From positions 310,001 through 374,000 of the forward strand of contig CAVTYH010000001.1 of assembly GCA_963738835.1 (NCBI GenBank): a stretch of 64,000 nucleotides of DNA. Direction: 5' to 3'. Shown one piece after another: positions 1 to 8,513 of the stretch. A program made the translations under genes and the position numbers. The DNA comes from CAVTYH01 sp963738835 (GTDB lineage: Bacteria > Planctomycetota > Planctomycetia > Pirellulales > JADZDJ01). Below the pieces are notes generated by a model. The model did no database searches and had not been told where the DNA came from. It saw only the letters and a list, made by a program, of their open reading frames with translations. Position 1 is the first letter of the stretch. Each line of letters starts with the position of its first letter.

Positions 1-818
1 GACGGCGGTTGCATGATCGCGGCTTCAAGATCACTCCCGGATAGCAAGTCGCCGCTGCCAGAGCTCCACTCCCCACGCCACAACCGTGCGAACATCGCCG
101 GCGGCAGTAGTCGCTCTTGCTCGGCGACATCGTCCGGACTAATCCAGGGCGCCGGTTTCGTCTGTGCCGAAAAATACCACCGCGGGGAGGCGACAGCTTC
201 GTTTCGCAACGCATAGGCGAATGACTCCGTCCAGCCGGCATTAGTGAGAACGCATAACAACGTGTTCGGATTCTTGGCCACGTTCGACAAAACGGCGTCG
301 AAAAACTGCCGATTTGCGAAATGCGCCAGCTCGTTAAAAAACACAATCGCCGGTCGCTGGCCATGCACACTGGGGACATCGGTCGAGATCGTTTCGCACA
401 CACTGCCTGTCGTCGGATTGATGAGCCGATTGGCCTGCGATTCGATACGGCCGTAAAGGTACGGATTGAGCCGTAAACGATCGTCGGCGGCATGCTTCAC
501 GAGATTGCCCTGATCACTATCCACCGCGCAAATCTGCAACGACAACTTGCGCGGCGAGAACGCCAACAGCCAAAGGGCCATTGCCGCCGCGTCTCCGTCT
601 TTGGACGATCCCTTGCACCTTTCTTGCCAGAAGCGATTGCAAGGCGGCGCCGTGCCATTAGCCAGCGCCAACAGCGATGGTGCTAACGCTTGGAAGTCTG
701 TCCGCTGGAAGTCGGCCCAGCATTCCCCGAGCATTTGCGGTCCGCGCGGCGTTGGAATCTCTAGCGACGCAAAGAACGCCACCGGGTCCCGAGCAAATCG
801 GCGAATATGGTCGGTCAT
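1..818 (-). CDS. Phage terminase large subunit (partial, runs off left edge)
   Basis: 272 codons are visible from an ATG at 818; the C-terminus, normally a nuclease domain, lies outside the window. The protein would be the ATPase motor that packages phage DNA into proheads. A Walker-A-like loop (RCKGSSKDGD) follows the N-terminal region, and a Walker-B-like strand (IVFFNELAHF) sits about 90 residues later, with N-E in place of the usual D-E. A late PAMFARLWRGEW segment resembles the motif that precedes the nuclease domain in terminases. The start codon overlaps the stop of the upstream 51-aa ORF (ATGA), so translation is probably coupled. The family call rests on motif layout and on the neighbouring primase and candidate small subunit. 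The weak Walker motifs leave some doubt. Confidence 0.7.
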   Translation of the reverse strand, partial: MTDHIRRFARDPVAFFASLEIPTPRGPQMLGECWADFQRTDFQALAPSLLALANGTAPPCNRFWQERCKGSSKDGDAAAMALWLLAFSPRKLSLQICAVDSDQGNLVKHAADDRLRLNPYLYGRIESQANRLINPTTGSVCETISTDVPSVHGQRPAIVFFNELAHFANRQFFDAVLSNVAKNPNTLLCVLTNAGWTESFAYALRNEAVASPRWYFSAQTKPAPWISPDDVAEQERLLPPAMFARLWRGEWSSGSGDLLSGSDLEAAIMQPP

Positions 819-970
819 AATGCTTTCGCCGCCTTCTGCTGTTGACGCGCTTCCAGGCGATACCGCTTACGCTCTTCCCGGAGCGTTTGCAGCCAGCACG
901 GCACGAACGATTTGCATGGCATCCGGCGGAGCACGATGTCAGGTCGCCGGTATGGTTTCATCGACGCCAT
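815..970 (-). CDS. 51-residue basic protein upstream of terminase
   Basis: A short ORF (MASMKPYRRPDIVLRRMPCK...) with a purine-rich AGGGGAGGGG ribosome-binding sequence 8-15 bases before its ATG and a stop that overlaps the terminase start. It is rich in Arg and Lys, has three Cys, and ends in a helical Gln/Ala/Lys stretch. I do not recognise a family. The good RBS and the 4-base overlap with the next gene are the main reasons to call it real. A short basic protein in this position could be a DNA-binding or head-tail accessory protein, but that is inference. Confidence 0.5.
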   Translation of the reverse strand: MASMKPYRRPDIVLRRMPCKSFVPCWLQTLREERKRYRLEARQQQKAAKAL

Positions 971-974
971 TAGC

Positions 975-1555
975 TCACCCCTCCCCTTTGTGGGTTTGGG
1001 TAGGATAGTGAACAGTTGAATCTATGCCATTTCCCGCCTCTGGCTTGCCGTCTGTTGCGTTTGGCATCGCAACAACGATTGATTCGTGGCCATTGGCTTG
1101 CTGGCGGTCAATGGCGTCCCACGGGTTTGCTGGCGCCGCCGAACGGTTCAGCCCCAGCTTTTCAAGGCACTTATCGCGTGAATCTGTGGCGTTGCCGATC
1201 GTGGCCAGCAGTTGCAGCCGTTCCGACAGCGACAGCGATTCGCCCTCGCGTTTGAGCCAGCGGGAGGCCAGTAGTGCCCTGGCTTCGTGCCGCGCGGCAC
1301 TCTGGCACAACGCGGAAGCGAAGGGGGTTAGCTCGCCACTTACGGCTAGGACGCCGTTTTCAATCTGACGGCGGAACTCGCCGACGATCCGGCGACACGT
1401 AGCTGGCACCTTTTGGCAAGCTGCCCACGGTCAACCAGCTTCGGACCGCGCCCAACCCGGTTTTCATTCGGTTTCGATTCTTCGTCGGCGCCCGGGTTTC
1501 CCCGACGTTTTTGAGGGTTTTTGCACCGCAATCTGCGCCGTTTGAGAATTGCCAT
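975..1555 (-). CDS. Candidate terminase small subunit (frameshifted)
   Basis: Two reading frames join at about 1410 if one A is restored to an AAAA run (LVDRGQLAK then KVPATCRRIVGEFRRQ); the joined protein has 193 residues. The N-terminus is basic (MAILKRRRLRCKNPQKRRGNPG), and its RGNPG stretch resembles the start of P27-type small terminase subunits. The middle is predicted helical (ARALLASRWLKREGES, SLSERLQLLATIGNATDSRD) and the C-terminus looks disordered. Its place immediately upstream of the large subunit is where a small subunit usually lies. The function is inferred from position plus the weak N-terminal resemblance. An overlapping ORF at 1464-1691 in another frame is the competing reading of the 5' part. 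Confidence 0.45.
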
Positions 1556-1708
1556 TGTCGCAAGTCGTTATCACGCCAGGGTTTTTCATTCGGTGTTCGG
1601 GTCTGGATAGGACTACGGACGACGCAGAGCACGGCGGCGGTTGAACGCCAGTGGCAGTTTCGGATTCGGCAAGCGGGTGTTGCGTTGTCATTCCAGTGCC
1701 TCACGATC

Positions 1709-1810
1709 CGGAACGGTCGGAACAATCAATGCCATTTCCCGGTTAAGCGCCTTACGCACCGCGCAACGCAATTAACCGGAACTACTGTTCCGACTGTTCC
1801 GACTGTTCCG
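1709..1810. repeat. Iteron-like 9-bp repeat cluster
   Basis: Three perfect tandem copies of ACTGTTCCG occupy 1784-1810, and two copies of the opposite orientation (CGGAACGGT, CGGAACAAT) occupy 1709-1726. Between them is an 8-bp inverted repeat, CCGGTTAA (1739-1746) and TTAACCGG (1772-1779). The cluster lies just after the stop of the primase-helicase gene and before the packaging genes. Such an array next to a replication gene suggests a replication origin with initiator sites. A repressor operator is the alternative. Confidence 0.55.
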
Positions 1811-1813
1811 GTT

Positions 1814-4086
1814 TCAAACCAATGCGATGCCTTCATAGTGAACTCCGTCGCTTCTGCGTTTTGTCACTCCCCGATCCGACAGATAATCGCCGAACCGTCG
1901 GCCGTTGACGGGTTTCTCCCCGTTCGCTTTGCACCAGTTTTCGTAGGCCGCTCGCACGTCCGACGCTTTTGATTCATTGCCCGGCGCCAACTTGCAGCAT
2001 TCGCCAACGAATTGCCCCAGCGTGTCCATAGCGGCCTTGTATCCGCCGGTTGCCGCCTTCACTTCGTCGGGCTCATCCAAACCGTCGGCTTGCCACTGGA
2101 TGCAGCCCAAGAGCGCCCAATTTAGAATTCCCGGCAGTTCGGCCAGCAACTTTTCCGGCAGCGCGGTGTCGGCATTTTTCCCCTCGAACCGCACGTTGAA
2201 CGGAATCAACTTTACGCGTCGCCAAATGCCAAAATCCTGCCCACGAATGACGGGCTTATGATTCGCTGCCAACCAGATTTTGTGCGTCGGTAGAAACTGC
2301 CAAAAATCTTCGCGCATGCGACGGGCTTTGAGCGGATCGCCGCCGGTCATTTCTTTAATGAATGATTCTGCCATGCGGCGGCCGTCCTCGACCTCGACCG
2401 TGGCAATCAATCGTTTACCGAACAAATCGGCGCACTCTGTTGGGTGCGTTTCGCCGTTCTTGGTGAGCAACAAATCGGGTGCGGCTTTGCCGGCGTAGTC
2501 GGTTCCCAGCATGGCCAGCAGCGCAGTTCAGCAGTGTCGATTTCCCGTTCGCGCCGACGCCGTAGAGAAACGGCAACACGTGGTCGCGGACACTGCCGGT
2601 GATCGAATAGCCGGCCAGGCATTGAACGTACTGGATCATTCGTTCAACGCCGGCGAAAATCTCTCTGACGGTTTTGTGCCAGGTCGGACACTCCGCAGTC
2701 GGGTCATACGCTACGGGCGCAATCTTGGTGAGCAAATCTTCGCGCCGATGTTCCCGCAGCGTAACGGTCCGCAAATCGAGCGTGCCGTTTTGCACGTTCA
2801 GCGCCATCGGGTCGGTGTCCAACTTGTCCGGTTGAATTGGAATGCCCGGTTCGCTGCGCAACAGAGACAACATCGCACCGATGCCCCAACTGCTGGCCGT
2901 GCTGCGCGCAAATCGAACCAGCTCGTCGCCGGTGTCGCGGTCCACTTCCGGCAACAGCTTGGCGACGTCGCGCCAGATTTCGTCGGCCACTTGCTTGGCC
3001 GCCGCTTCGACGCGCCGCTCGTTATCAATCGGCCACGCTTTGCCGTTCCAGACAAACCACTTGCTCCACTCGTCGCAATATCGAACGTCGCGGCCATGTT
3101 TGGCGACAAATCTCCGCGCGTTTGAAATATCGGTCCGCGCCGACGCTTCCCGCAAATCGAGCGATGCCGGCTCGCCGATGATGATCGGCTTGGCTTTGCG
3201 TTGGCGCTTGGCCTTGTGCTCGCCATCGCCGCCCAGCAGATAACCACGCTTGCCCGGTTGCTCGAGCGCATCTTTAATCTTGTGTTCCAAGTCGGTGTCT
3301 GACCACGGCGGTTGGCATGATTGATTCCATTCGCGGAGCAGCTCGAGCACAGGGCCGCGGTAAAGCGCGAAACCCTGTATCAACACACAAGCAGCGCTGA
3401 AGGTTTGATCGTGGCCGCCTTGACCACTTACCGCCGGTGGAACTTTGGCGAGATATTTTCGCGCACGATCCGCAACGTCAGCCGGTAGCGGAACATCATG
3501 GCCATTGCAGTGCGGTGCCGACTTTGTTGCTCCGGTGCGTTTTTCAACTTCGATGGCAAGCGCCTCGATTGCAGCGGTCAGCAGCCCGGGCGCAACGACA
3601 GCCGGCTCGCCGTCATTGTGCCATTCGATACGCTCGCCGCTTGGATGAATCGAGCCAGGGAAAACCGTTTGCGTGCCGGTGGAACGCAGCTCGCAAATCA
3701 TCGGTGCCTTGCCGTTCCGCTTGGGCACGCGTCGCTGGATTGTTTCGACCGGGCTTGTCACTACGTACAGCCGATGGCTTCGCCGTGCGCTTGCTCGTCC
3801 AAATTCCGATTTTGTCGCTGGTAGAAAATCGTCGGCCAACTCGCCGCCAATGGATGATCCAAGTCGATATCAACCAGCCAGCCCGACGGCTCGCCATTCA
3901 GCACGCCGATGTTGCTGTCGGCGCGAAAATACTTGCGCAGGTCCGATTCGGCGACGCGCTGACTCTGCCACCCATTGCGGCCGGGGTTCTTTTTGCGCGG
4001 CGGAATCTGAATTGGCCGCCAGCCGCGGCGGATGTACCGCGCGCGGTGTCGATGGCGGAAAGTGTCGGCATCATGCCCGCGCTCAT
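1814..4086 (-). CDS. P4-family primase-polymerase/helicase (three frameshifts)
   Basis: Replication protein of a phage or satellite: an N-terminal bifunctional primase-polymerase domain (GWRPIQIPPRKKNPG; catalytic-type DIDLDHP) and a C-terminal D5/SF3 helicase with Walker A GVGANGKSTLLN, a later ANHKPVIRG segment and IWRRVKLIPF. Reading frames must be joined at about 4040 (one base missing), about 3845 (one base missing) and about 2525 (one extra T directly after the Walker A). The corrected product is 757 aa, a normal length for the family. The start ATG at 4086 overlaps the stop of the upstream HTH gene. Because all motifs survive, I favour sequence errors over true decay. If the indels are real, the element could not replicate on its own. 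Confidence 0.85.
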
Positions 4087-4296
4087 TATTTGGTGATCTC
4101 CTGCGTTTGCCGCTGGGCAATCCACTGTTCGAGCGCCGTCACGCTCACGCGCACGCCACGCGGACCGATGCGCACGGCCGGCAGCTCACCGCGGCCAATC
4201 AGCCGCGATACTGTACGCTCGCACACGCTAAGCCTCGGCGGCTTCGGGCAGCGTCAGCAACAGTTTGGGTGTGCCGTTGTTTGTGGCGACAATCAT
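4086..4296 (-). CDS. Excisionase-type helix-turn-helix protein (frameshifted)
   Basis: MIVATNNGTPKLLLTLPEAAEA is followed, after a one-base frame change at about 4237, by SVCERTVSRLIGRGELPAVR and IGPRGVRVSVTALEQWIAQ. This is the winged HTH of the MerR/excisionase (helix_turn_helix_17) type: a short DNA-binding protein that directs excision or represses early genes. The start ATG at 4296 has AGAGG about 8 bases upstream. The raw sequence hits a TAG right at the shift. The stop TAA overlaps the primase start, so the two genes look translationally coupled. The same frame also continues upstream without a stop to 4503. Confidence 0.7.
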
Positions 4297-4503
4297 CGTG
4301 TGGCCTCTCAGTGGCGCGAATCGCAAATTGATTCCTAGCCGGAGCAACTCGCGAATTGCCTCGGCCGCGGCTTCGTGGTCCTGCCGCTCGCGGGCCTTTT
4401 CGAGTCGCACAAACCAGAAGACTGTGCTGTTGCGGCAATCGGCGTCGGTGATTGTTTTCGTCGCGTCCATGTAGTTGGACGCAGGTAGCCAATTGGTAGC
4501 CAC
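4228..4503 (-). CDS. Small ORF upstream of the HTH gene
   Basis: This frame opens at a GTG (4503) or an ATG (4470, MDATKTITDADCRN) and reads STVFWFVRLEKARERQDHEA then AAEAIRELLRLGINLRF before running into the excisionase-like N-terminus. The helical, charged middle looks coding. It may be the 5' part of a single larger HTH protein, or a separate small gene whose true stop is hidden by an indel. No function can be assigned. Confidence 0.35.
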   Translation of the reverse strand: MATNWLPASNYMDATKTITDADCRNSTVFWFVRLEKARERQDHEAAAEAIRELLRLGINLRFAPLRGHTMIVATNNGTPKLLLTLPEAAEA

Positions 4504-4569
4504 CGAAAACGCAAAATGCCCGGCAAATGCCGGGCAGAAATAAATTGGTGGTAGCCAAAAAGGTAGCCA
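4484..4569. repeat. Four direct copies of GGTAGCCA in two pairs
   Basis: Copies lie at 4484-4491, 4495-4502, 4550-4557 and 4562-4569, all in the same orientation. Spacing within pairs is 11 and 12 bases, about one helical turn, and the pairs are about 66 bases apart. They flank a hairpin and sit directly upstream of the HTH gene. The arrangement suggests operator or recombinase/excisionase arm-type binding sites. Confidence 0.5.
4513..4536 (-). terminator. Rho-independent terminator
   Basis: A perfect 9-bp stem, TGCCCGGCA (4517-4525) and TGCCGGGCA (4528-4536), with a 2-base loop, is followed on the minus strand by TTTTGCGTTTT. It would stop transcripts from the 4572-5226 gene, separating it from the HTH-primase genes. 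Confidence 0.65.
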
Positions 4570-4571
4570 AG

Positions 4572-5226
4572 CTACTCTTCGAAAGCGTCCACGTTTCCGT
4601 TGTACTTGCTGCCTTTGGGTAGTTCTTCGCGGCCAGAGTCGATCGCCTCTTTGGCCAACTTAAACTTTCCCATGTTGGGCTTGTTCAAAGTTTTGGGATG
4701 GCAGCCAATACTTTCCGCTACTTCTCTGTTGGTCCATTCTGGATGCAGGAATTTTGCGGCAGCGGCTCGCTCGTCAAGAGAACCATCGGCATTTGAGATA
4801 CCGCTTGCGGTCAATACAGCGGTGCTGTTCGGCTTCCCGATGTTAACCCGTTCAATTTCGAGACGTGGTATGAGCCATTCAATATCAACGGCGAACAAAC
4901 CATGATCCGGCAATCGTCCATCTTCGAAATACCACGCTGCCGCTTCCCGAATTCTCCGGCATACCAGTAGGCCGCGTCGTGATAGGATGCGAATGGTCGA
5001 TCGCCCACGTGGATGACTTTGCCGCACGATTTGCGAAACGGCAACAAGAGCGAATCGACGTGCTCCGCTAGCTCGCCGAAGGGTGCCAAAGATACGTTCA
5101 GCTTGTCGAGTGCGCGGCGCAAGTGCTCTTCACTGACATTGGCCGGCTCGCGTTCCAGAATCTCTTGGGCGAAGTTCGCAGCATAAGCACCGACTTCACG
5201 GAAGCGTGGACTTCGTCGATGTTCAT
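4572..5226 (-). CDS. Element-encoded protein with C-terminal HTH (two frameshifts)
   Basis: Three frames join into one 218-aa protein if one base is restored at about 5197 and one at about 4950. It starts MNIDEVHASV at 5226 behind AGGAG. The N-terminal part is helical (AANFAQEILEREPANVSEEH, LRRALDKLNVSLAPFGELAE). A middle region carries YHDAAYWYAG, and the C-terminus has a probable HTH (HPEWTNREVAESIGCHPKTL). I do not recognise the family. The HTH and its place as the first gene of the leftward transcript suggest a regulatory or replication-accessory protein. Confidence 0.55.
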
Positions 5227-5326
5227 ATGCTCTCCTGTTGTGCCGGGCCAACCACGCCGCCGCTCGCAGGTGAGCCCAAAACGACGGCGGGTTGTAAGCG
5301 ATAGCGAATCGCTACCCGAGCAAGAA

Positions 5327-5569
5327 TCAATTTAACAATTTCCGCCCGGTTGCCAAAATCACCATCGCCGCCTTGGTTACGTCCGACAGCGCCGGCCACG
5401 CATCGACCACGGCGGCAAGGTCGGGATCATTCGGAAATGCGCCGTCCTGTGCGCCGCCGGTCGGGTCAGTTGCACTATCTCTCGGCAAATCCGCATGGTG
5501 TTCGAGTCCTGTACCGCCCATTAAAAACACCGAAGAAAACAACGTTGTTTGTCCAAGAAGAGGGACCAC
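5327..5569 (-). pseudogene. Tyrosine integrase C-terminal tail (orphan fragment)
   Basis: The frame encodes MGGTGLEHHADLPRDSATD, then NDPDLAAVVDAWPALSDVTK and AAMVILATGRKLLN. The GGTGLE(P) motif followed by a DLAxVxxAWPxLxxxxK tail is characteristic of the extreme C-terminus of many planctomycete tyrosine recombinases. No recombinase catalytic domain (R-H-R-Y) exists upstream in any frame, because the sequence beyond 5520 looks like unrelated host DNA. The fragment therefore looks like the 3' end of int left at the right boundary of an integrated element, with the body probably at the other end. The first roughly 16 codons of the ORF (5522-5569) are probably not integrase. Confidence 0.6.
5501..5520 (+). 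other. tRNA-3'-end-like attachment site remnant
   Basis: TTCGAGTCCTGTACCGCCCA matches the form of a tRNA T-loop, T-stem 3' half, acceptor 3' strand and discriminator base. The sequence on its left cannot pair to complete the T-stem or acceptor stem, so no whole tRNA is present. Phage integrases commonly use tRNA 3' ends, and the core lies inside the integrase tail codons for GGTGLE. A complete tRNA would be expected at the other element end, left of this window. Confidence 0.5.
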
Positions 5570-5894
5570 AAAAAGTAGGCGCTATGCCGGCGCTATGTTG
5601 GATCAAGGCATGGAAACCGCCCGCCATTCCCCGATAAGCCTGGAATTCTCGCGCTTTTCTCTCAGTCGGCGATCGTGCCACGATAGCCAGCCCGTTCGCT
5701 GGTTTCGCTTGTGCTTCACGCTTGGAGGCTCCGTCGACACAGAACATGTTGCCCCCAGCGTTCGGCAGACGTGAGCTAATTCGATATTGCAAACCAACAC
5801 AGTAATAATCCGCGAGCACTGGCGCGTTAGGACAGAAACAGATTGACTGCTGTGCAGCTTGCTAGACCCGCCGGCCGCGATCGACAATGGAACA
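5570..5894. other. Junction region without recognisable genes
   Basis: This gap of about 325 bp follows the attachment-like site. Open frames here show no family features. It is probably the first host DNA next to the element, serving as the upstream region of the lipoprotein gene at 5895. Confidence 0.4.
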
Positions 5895-6194
5895 ATGAAA
5901 AAGCTGCTGCTGTTTCCCGCCGCTGTGCTTATCTTCGGTTGCTCCGAAAAAGTTCAACCGGCCAAGCCGTTCGTGCAATCGCGGGCAGAGTTGATCCAAG
6001 TCTACGAGTTTGAGCAAAGAGAACTAGATCGCATTTCGGCCGAGCGCGAGGTTGCGGAATCTAGAGCTGCCGATACCTTGCTGCATCAACTTACCGTCGC
6101 CGACAGGAACACACACGTTCTCGATTTCAAGGAACTTGAGAGCTACATCCGCGCGATGCCCGACGACAAGATTGACGATGCGCGAATCGCATAA
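5895..6194 (+). CDS. Small lipoprotein, coiled coil, interrupted by an in-frame stop
   Basis: MKKLLLFPAAVLIFGCSEK is a lipoprotein signal with lipobox IFGC, so the mature protein should be lipid-anchored at Cys17. The rest is charged and helical (YEFEQRELDRISAEREVAES). The start at 5895 is preferred over the upstream ATG at 5859 because it begins the signal peptide. After the TAA at 6192-6194 the same frame continues as coiled coil (MQALDRLLTEQQQRVTQAKA) to a TGA at 6294-6296. A single substitution, such as CAA to TAA, would explain this, giving a full-length protein of 133 residues. Function unknown. Confidence 0.6.
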   Translation: MKKLLLFPAAVLIFGCSEKVQPAKPFVQSRAELIQVYEFEQRELDRISAEREVAESRAADTLLHQLTVADRNTHVLDFKELESYIRAMPDDKIDDARIA

Positions 6195-6329
6195 GCTGCT
6201 GCACGCTCCAAAATGCAGGCACTCGACAGACTCCTAACAGAGCAACAGCAGCGCGTCACACAGGCCAAGGCTGAACTAGATGCCGTCAGACCGTGAAACC
6301 ACCTCACGGATTCGCGAATGGTTATTGGC

Positions 6330-6905
6330 TCAAACGCAAATCGCCGCGACGATGCCGACTAACGCATGGGGCAGGATTAGATATATCAGAACTTGCAGGA
6401 ACCGATATAGAAGAACATTTTCTGGCCCAACCCAGTTTCGTAGGGCAGAGTCCACACGGCCCGGGAACCTAGCAATTTTAGCGCGACGCCGAATCCATCT
6501 TTCACGTCTTCGCTCGCGATTGATTCCAGCCGTCAACGCTGCTTGGTCACGGAGGCGCTGTAGTCTGCTCGCTTCAAGTTGCTGTAATGCCGCTCGGCTT
6601 GCCTCTCGTTGCCGTTCGATTTCAGACTCAATCGTCGGTCCGCTTTTGTTTGCGTTGGCTTCGACGACGGCCCCGAATCCGGTAAGGATTGCTCCTACAA
6701 TCGCAATACAACCGGAAACGATTAACGTCGTCTGCTTGTCTGACATCAGCCCTATGTTGTGAATTCGACCAAACGAGGTACTACTCTCGACGGTTGTGTC
6801 CTTACTTACCCCGATGAGTAATCCAATTCCGCCGATGATCAGCAGAATGACGCCAATAGCCTTCATAGCGTGTGCCCAAGAATGCGACGTGGATTCTTGT
6901 GTCAC
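6330..6905 (-). CDS. Membrane protein with central coiled coil
   Basis: 191 residues. Two N-terminal transmembrane helices (around 15-33, AIGVILLIIGGIGLLIGV; and 60-80, LIVSGCIAIVGAILTGFGAV) are followed by a charged coiled-coil/basic stretch (IESEIERQREASRAALQQLE, INRERRRERWIRRRAK) and a third C-terminal helix (VLIYLILPHALVGIVAAICV). The start could be residue 1 or Met14. No family is recognised. It faces the lipoprotein gene tail to tail, so the two do not form an operon. Confidence 0.55.
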   Translation of the reverse strand: MTQESTSHSWAHAMKAIGVILLIIGGIGLLIGVSKDTTVESSTSFGRIHNIGLMSDKQTTLIVSGCIAIVGAILTGFGAVVEANANKSGPTIESEIERQREASRAALQQLEASRLQRLRDQAALTAGINRERRRERWIRRRAKIARFPGRVDSALRNWVGPENVLLYRFLQVLIYLILPHALVGIVAAICV

Positions 6906-6967
6906 AATCGTACTGCAATTGGCACCCCGCCGTCAAAACCGTAGAAGGCAACGTTTTGAACACCGTC

Positions 6968-7999
6968 CTATTTTACCGGGCCGACGACGACGATGCCGAA
7001 TAGTGCCGCGGTGGCGCCTTCGGCCGGGAGTGTGGCCGGAATATAGAAGCGGTGGGTCTTGGGATCGCACGTAATGGTGCGGCCGGTCTTCAGCGTGGGC
7101 AGTGTCTGGGCGACCGCGAATTCGGTGGGCGATTTCTCTGCGACAACGCTGGTGGTGCCGTCGCCGCCGTTGGCGCTTAAGGCCACGCCCAGTGTAGGAT
7201 CGAACGCGCAGCCATCGACTCCTTTGCCGATGTCAACCGTCGCGACCACTTTGCCAGATTCTGTATCGACCACCGCCATTTTCGCGTTGCCGCCGGCCGA
7301 GAACAGTCGGTGATGCGCCACGTCGATGGCCAGCCCGGTGGGGGCGCTGGTCGGAGCAATCGGCCAATGGTCGGTCACCTTCATTTCCTTGCTATCGATG
7401 ACGACGATTTCATTTTTGTCTTCCGAATTCACGAACACATGACCGGCGCCGTCGGATTGGCCTGTCTCCAGCTTTGGAGCACAGAACATCGATACCTTCG
7501 GCGCATCCAGATTCGCCGGATCAATGACCACCGTATCGCCGCCAGCGCAGAACACGAACACTTTCTGGCTGGCCGGATCGTACAGAATGGCATCCGGGTT
7601 GTTGCCGTGACCGCCGGAGGTCGTGCTAATTTTTTGGCTGACTTTCAATGTTGCCAGATCGAACACTGCCACGGCATTTTCGCGCCCGCTGGTCACGAAG
7701 CCCAAGTTCCTGTTGGGCACGACCGTGGTGCCGTGGCTGCCTTGCAACCCGGTGACATCGCCGACGGCCGCGCCATTTTTCAGATCGACTACCTGCAAGC
7801 GTGTGCCGCGCGCCACATACAACCGCTGCGCAGCGGCATCGACAAACGGATAATCCCAGCGTCCCGCGCCACCCAGCCTAATTGTGTCGACCACTTTCAA
7901 CTCCGGCGCCGCAGCCTGGGCGGGCGACACTTCACCACCGACAACTATCCACGAGGCCACCAGCGCGACGACAAGAACGACTGTGCAGCGGCAATACAT
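6968..7999 (-). CDS. Secreted YncE-like seven-bladed beta-propeller
   Basis: 343 aa with an N-terminal signal peptide (hydrophobic 8-22, AQA cleavage near 30). It carries repeated propeller blades such as LRLQVVDLKNGAAVGDV-type strands, NAVAVFDLATLKVSQKI, KNEIVVIDSKEMKVTDHWPI and AKMAVVDTESGKVVATVDIG, each ending in a V-D-x-x-x-G/K-x-V pattern. YncE-family proteins are periplasmic; a ligand or DNA-binding role is known for some members, but the substrate is unclear here. A paralogue lies at 35998-37044 with the same opening GGAGxWDY motif. It stands alone, with no overlapping neighbour. Confidence 0.8.
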   Translation of the reverse strand: MYCRCTVVLVVALVASWIVVGGEVSPAQAAAPELKVVDTIRLGGAGRWDYPFVDAAAQRLYVARGTRLQVVDLKNGAAVGDVTGLQGSHGTTVVPNRNLGFVTSGRENAVAVFDLATLKVSQKISTTSGGHGNNPDAILYDPASQKVFVFCAGGDTVVIDPANLDAPKVSMFCAPKLETGQSDGAGHVFVNSEDKNEIVVIDSKEMKVTDHWPIAPTSAPTGLAIDVAHHRLFSAGGNAKMAVVDTESGKVVATVDIGKGVDGCAFDPTLGVALSANGGDGTTSVVAEKSPTEFAVAQTLPTLKTGRTITCDPKTHRFYIPATLPAEGATAALFGIVVVGPVK

Positions 8000-8513
8000 G
8001 GGAGAGCTCCGTTTCGATGAACTGCGATGTGTTTCGACGTACCGCGATGCGCCCGGTCAGAATCCCCCCAGCGTACGGGCCGTCAGGGCAAGAAACAAGC
8101 TGCCGGAGCGGTCATCTGGCACTAATGAAGCGGAATTTATCTTTGCATAGCGAGCGGCTGTGTTTGGCCAAGCGAAAACTGGGCGGGTAGAGGGCGGCGT
8201 GATTTGAGTCCCTCGACTGGCCAAATGCGCAATTGATTTTTATACAGATATACACTATAATTACGGTCGCGACTTCTGCATTCGCTCTTTGGCAATTCAA
8301 ATCATAGAATTATGCCGTAGTCACGGTTGGCCCCGTGGCCGTGGCCAGCGGAATGCTGCGCGCCACATGCCCGACCGTGCCGATCGGGACTTTGCGGGGC
8401 TGAGGACTGTCCTCACAGTTGTGCGTGGGTCATAGTTGTGCGCGCCTTTCGACCCCGTGCCAGAATCGAACGCCAGTCCCCTGGCCTACCCAACGTCTGA
8501 GACCTTCGGTCGG

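Noticed and set aside
1464..1691. 75-aa ORF (minus) overlapping the candidate small terminase
   Set aside because: It competes with the frame at 1346-1555, whose downstream continuation after one base correction is protein-like. This ORF ends in a run of Arg and has no continuation.
2511..3125. 204-aa ORF on the plus strand
   Set aside because: It is the antisense of the primase-helicase, which has all family motifs.
5490..5530. Complete tRNA gene
   Set aside because: Only the T-loop and 3' acceptor strand are present; the left side cannot form acceptor, D or anticodon stems.
5475..5819. 114-aa minus ORF as integrase body
   Set aside because: It contains no recombinase catalytic residues and is in a different frame from the integrase tail.
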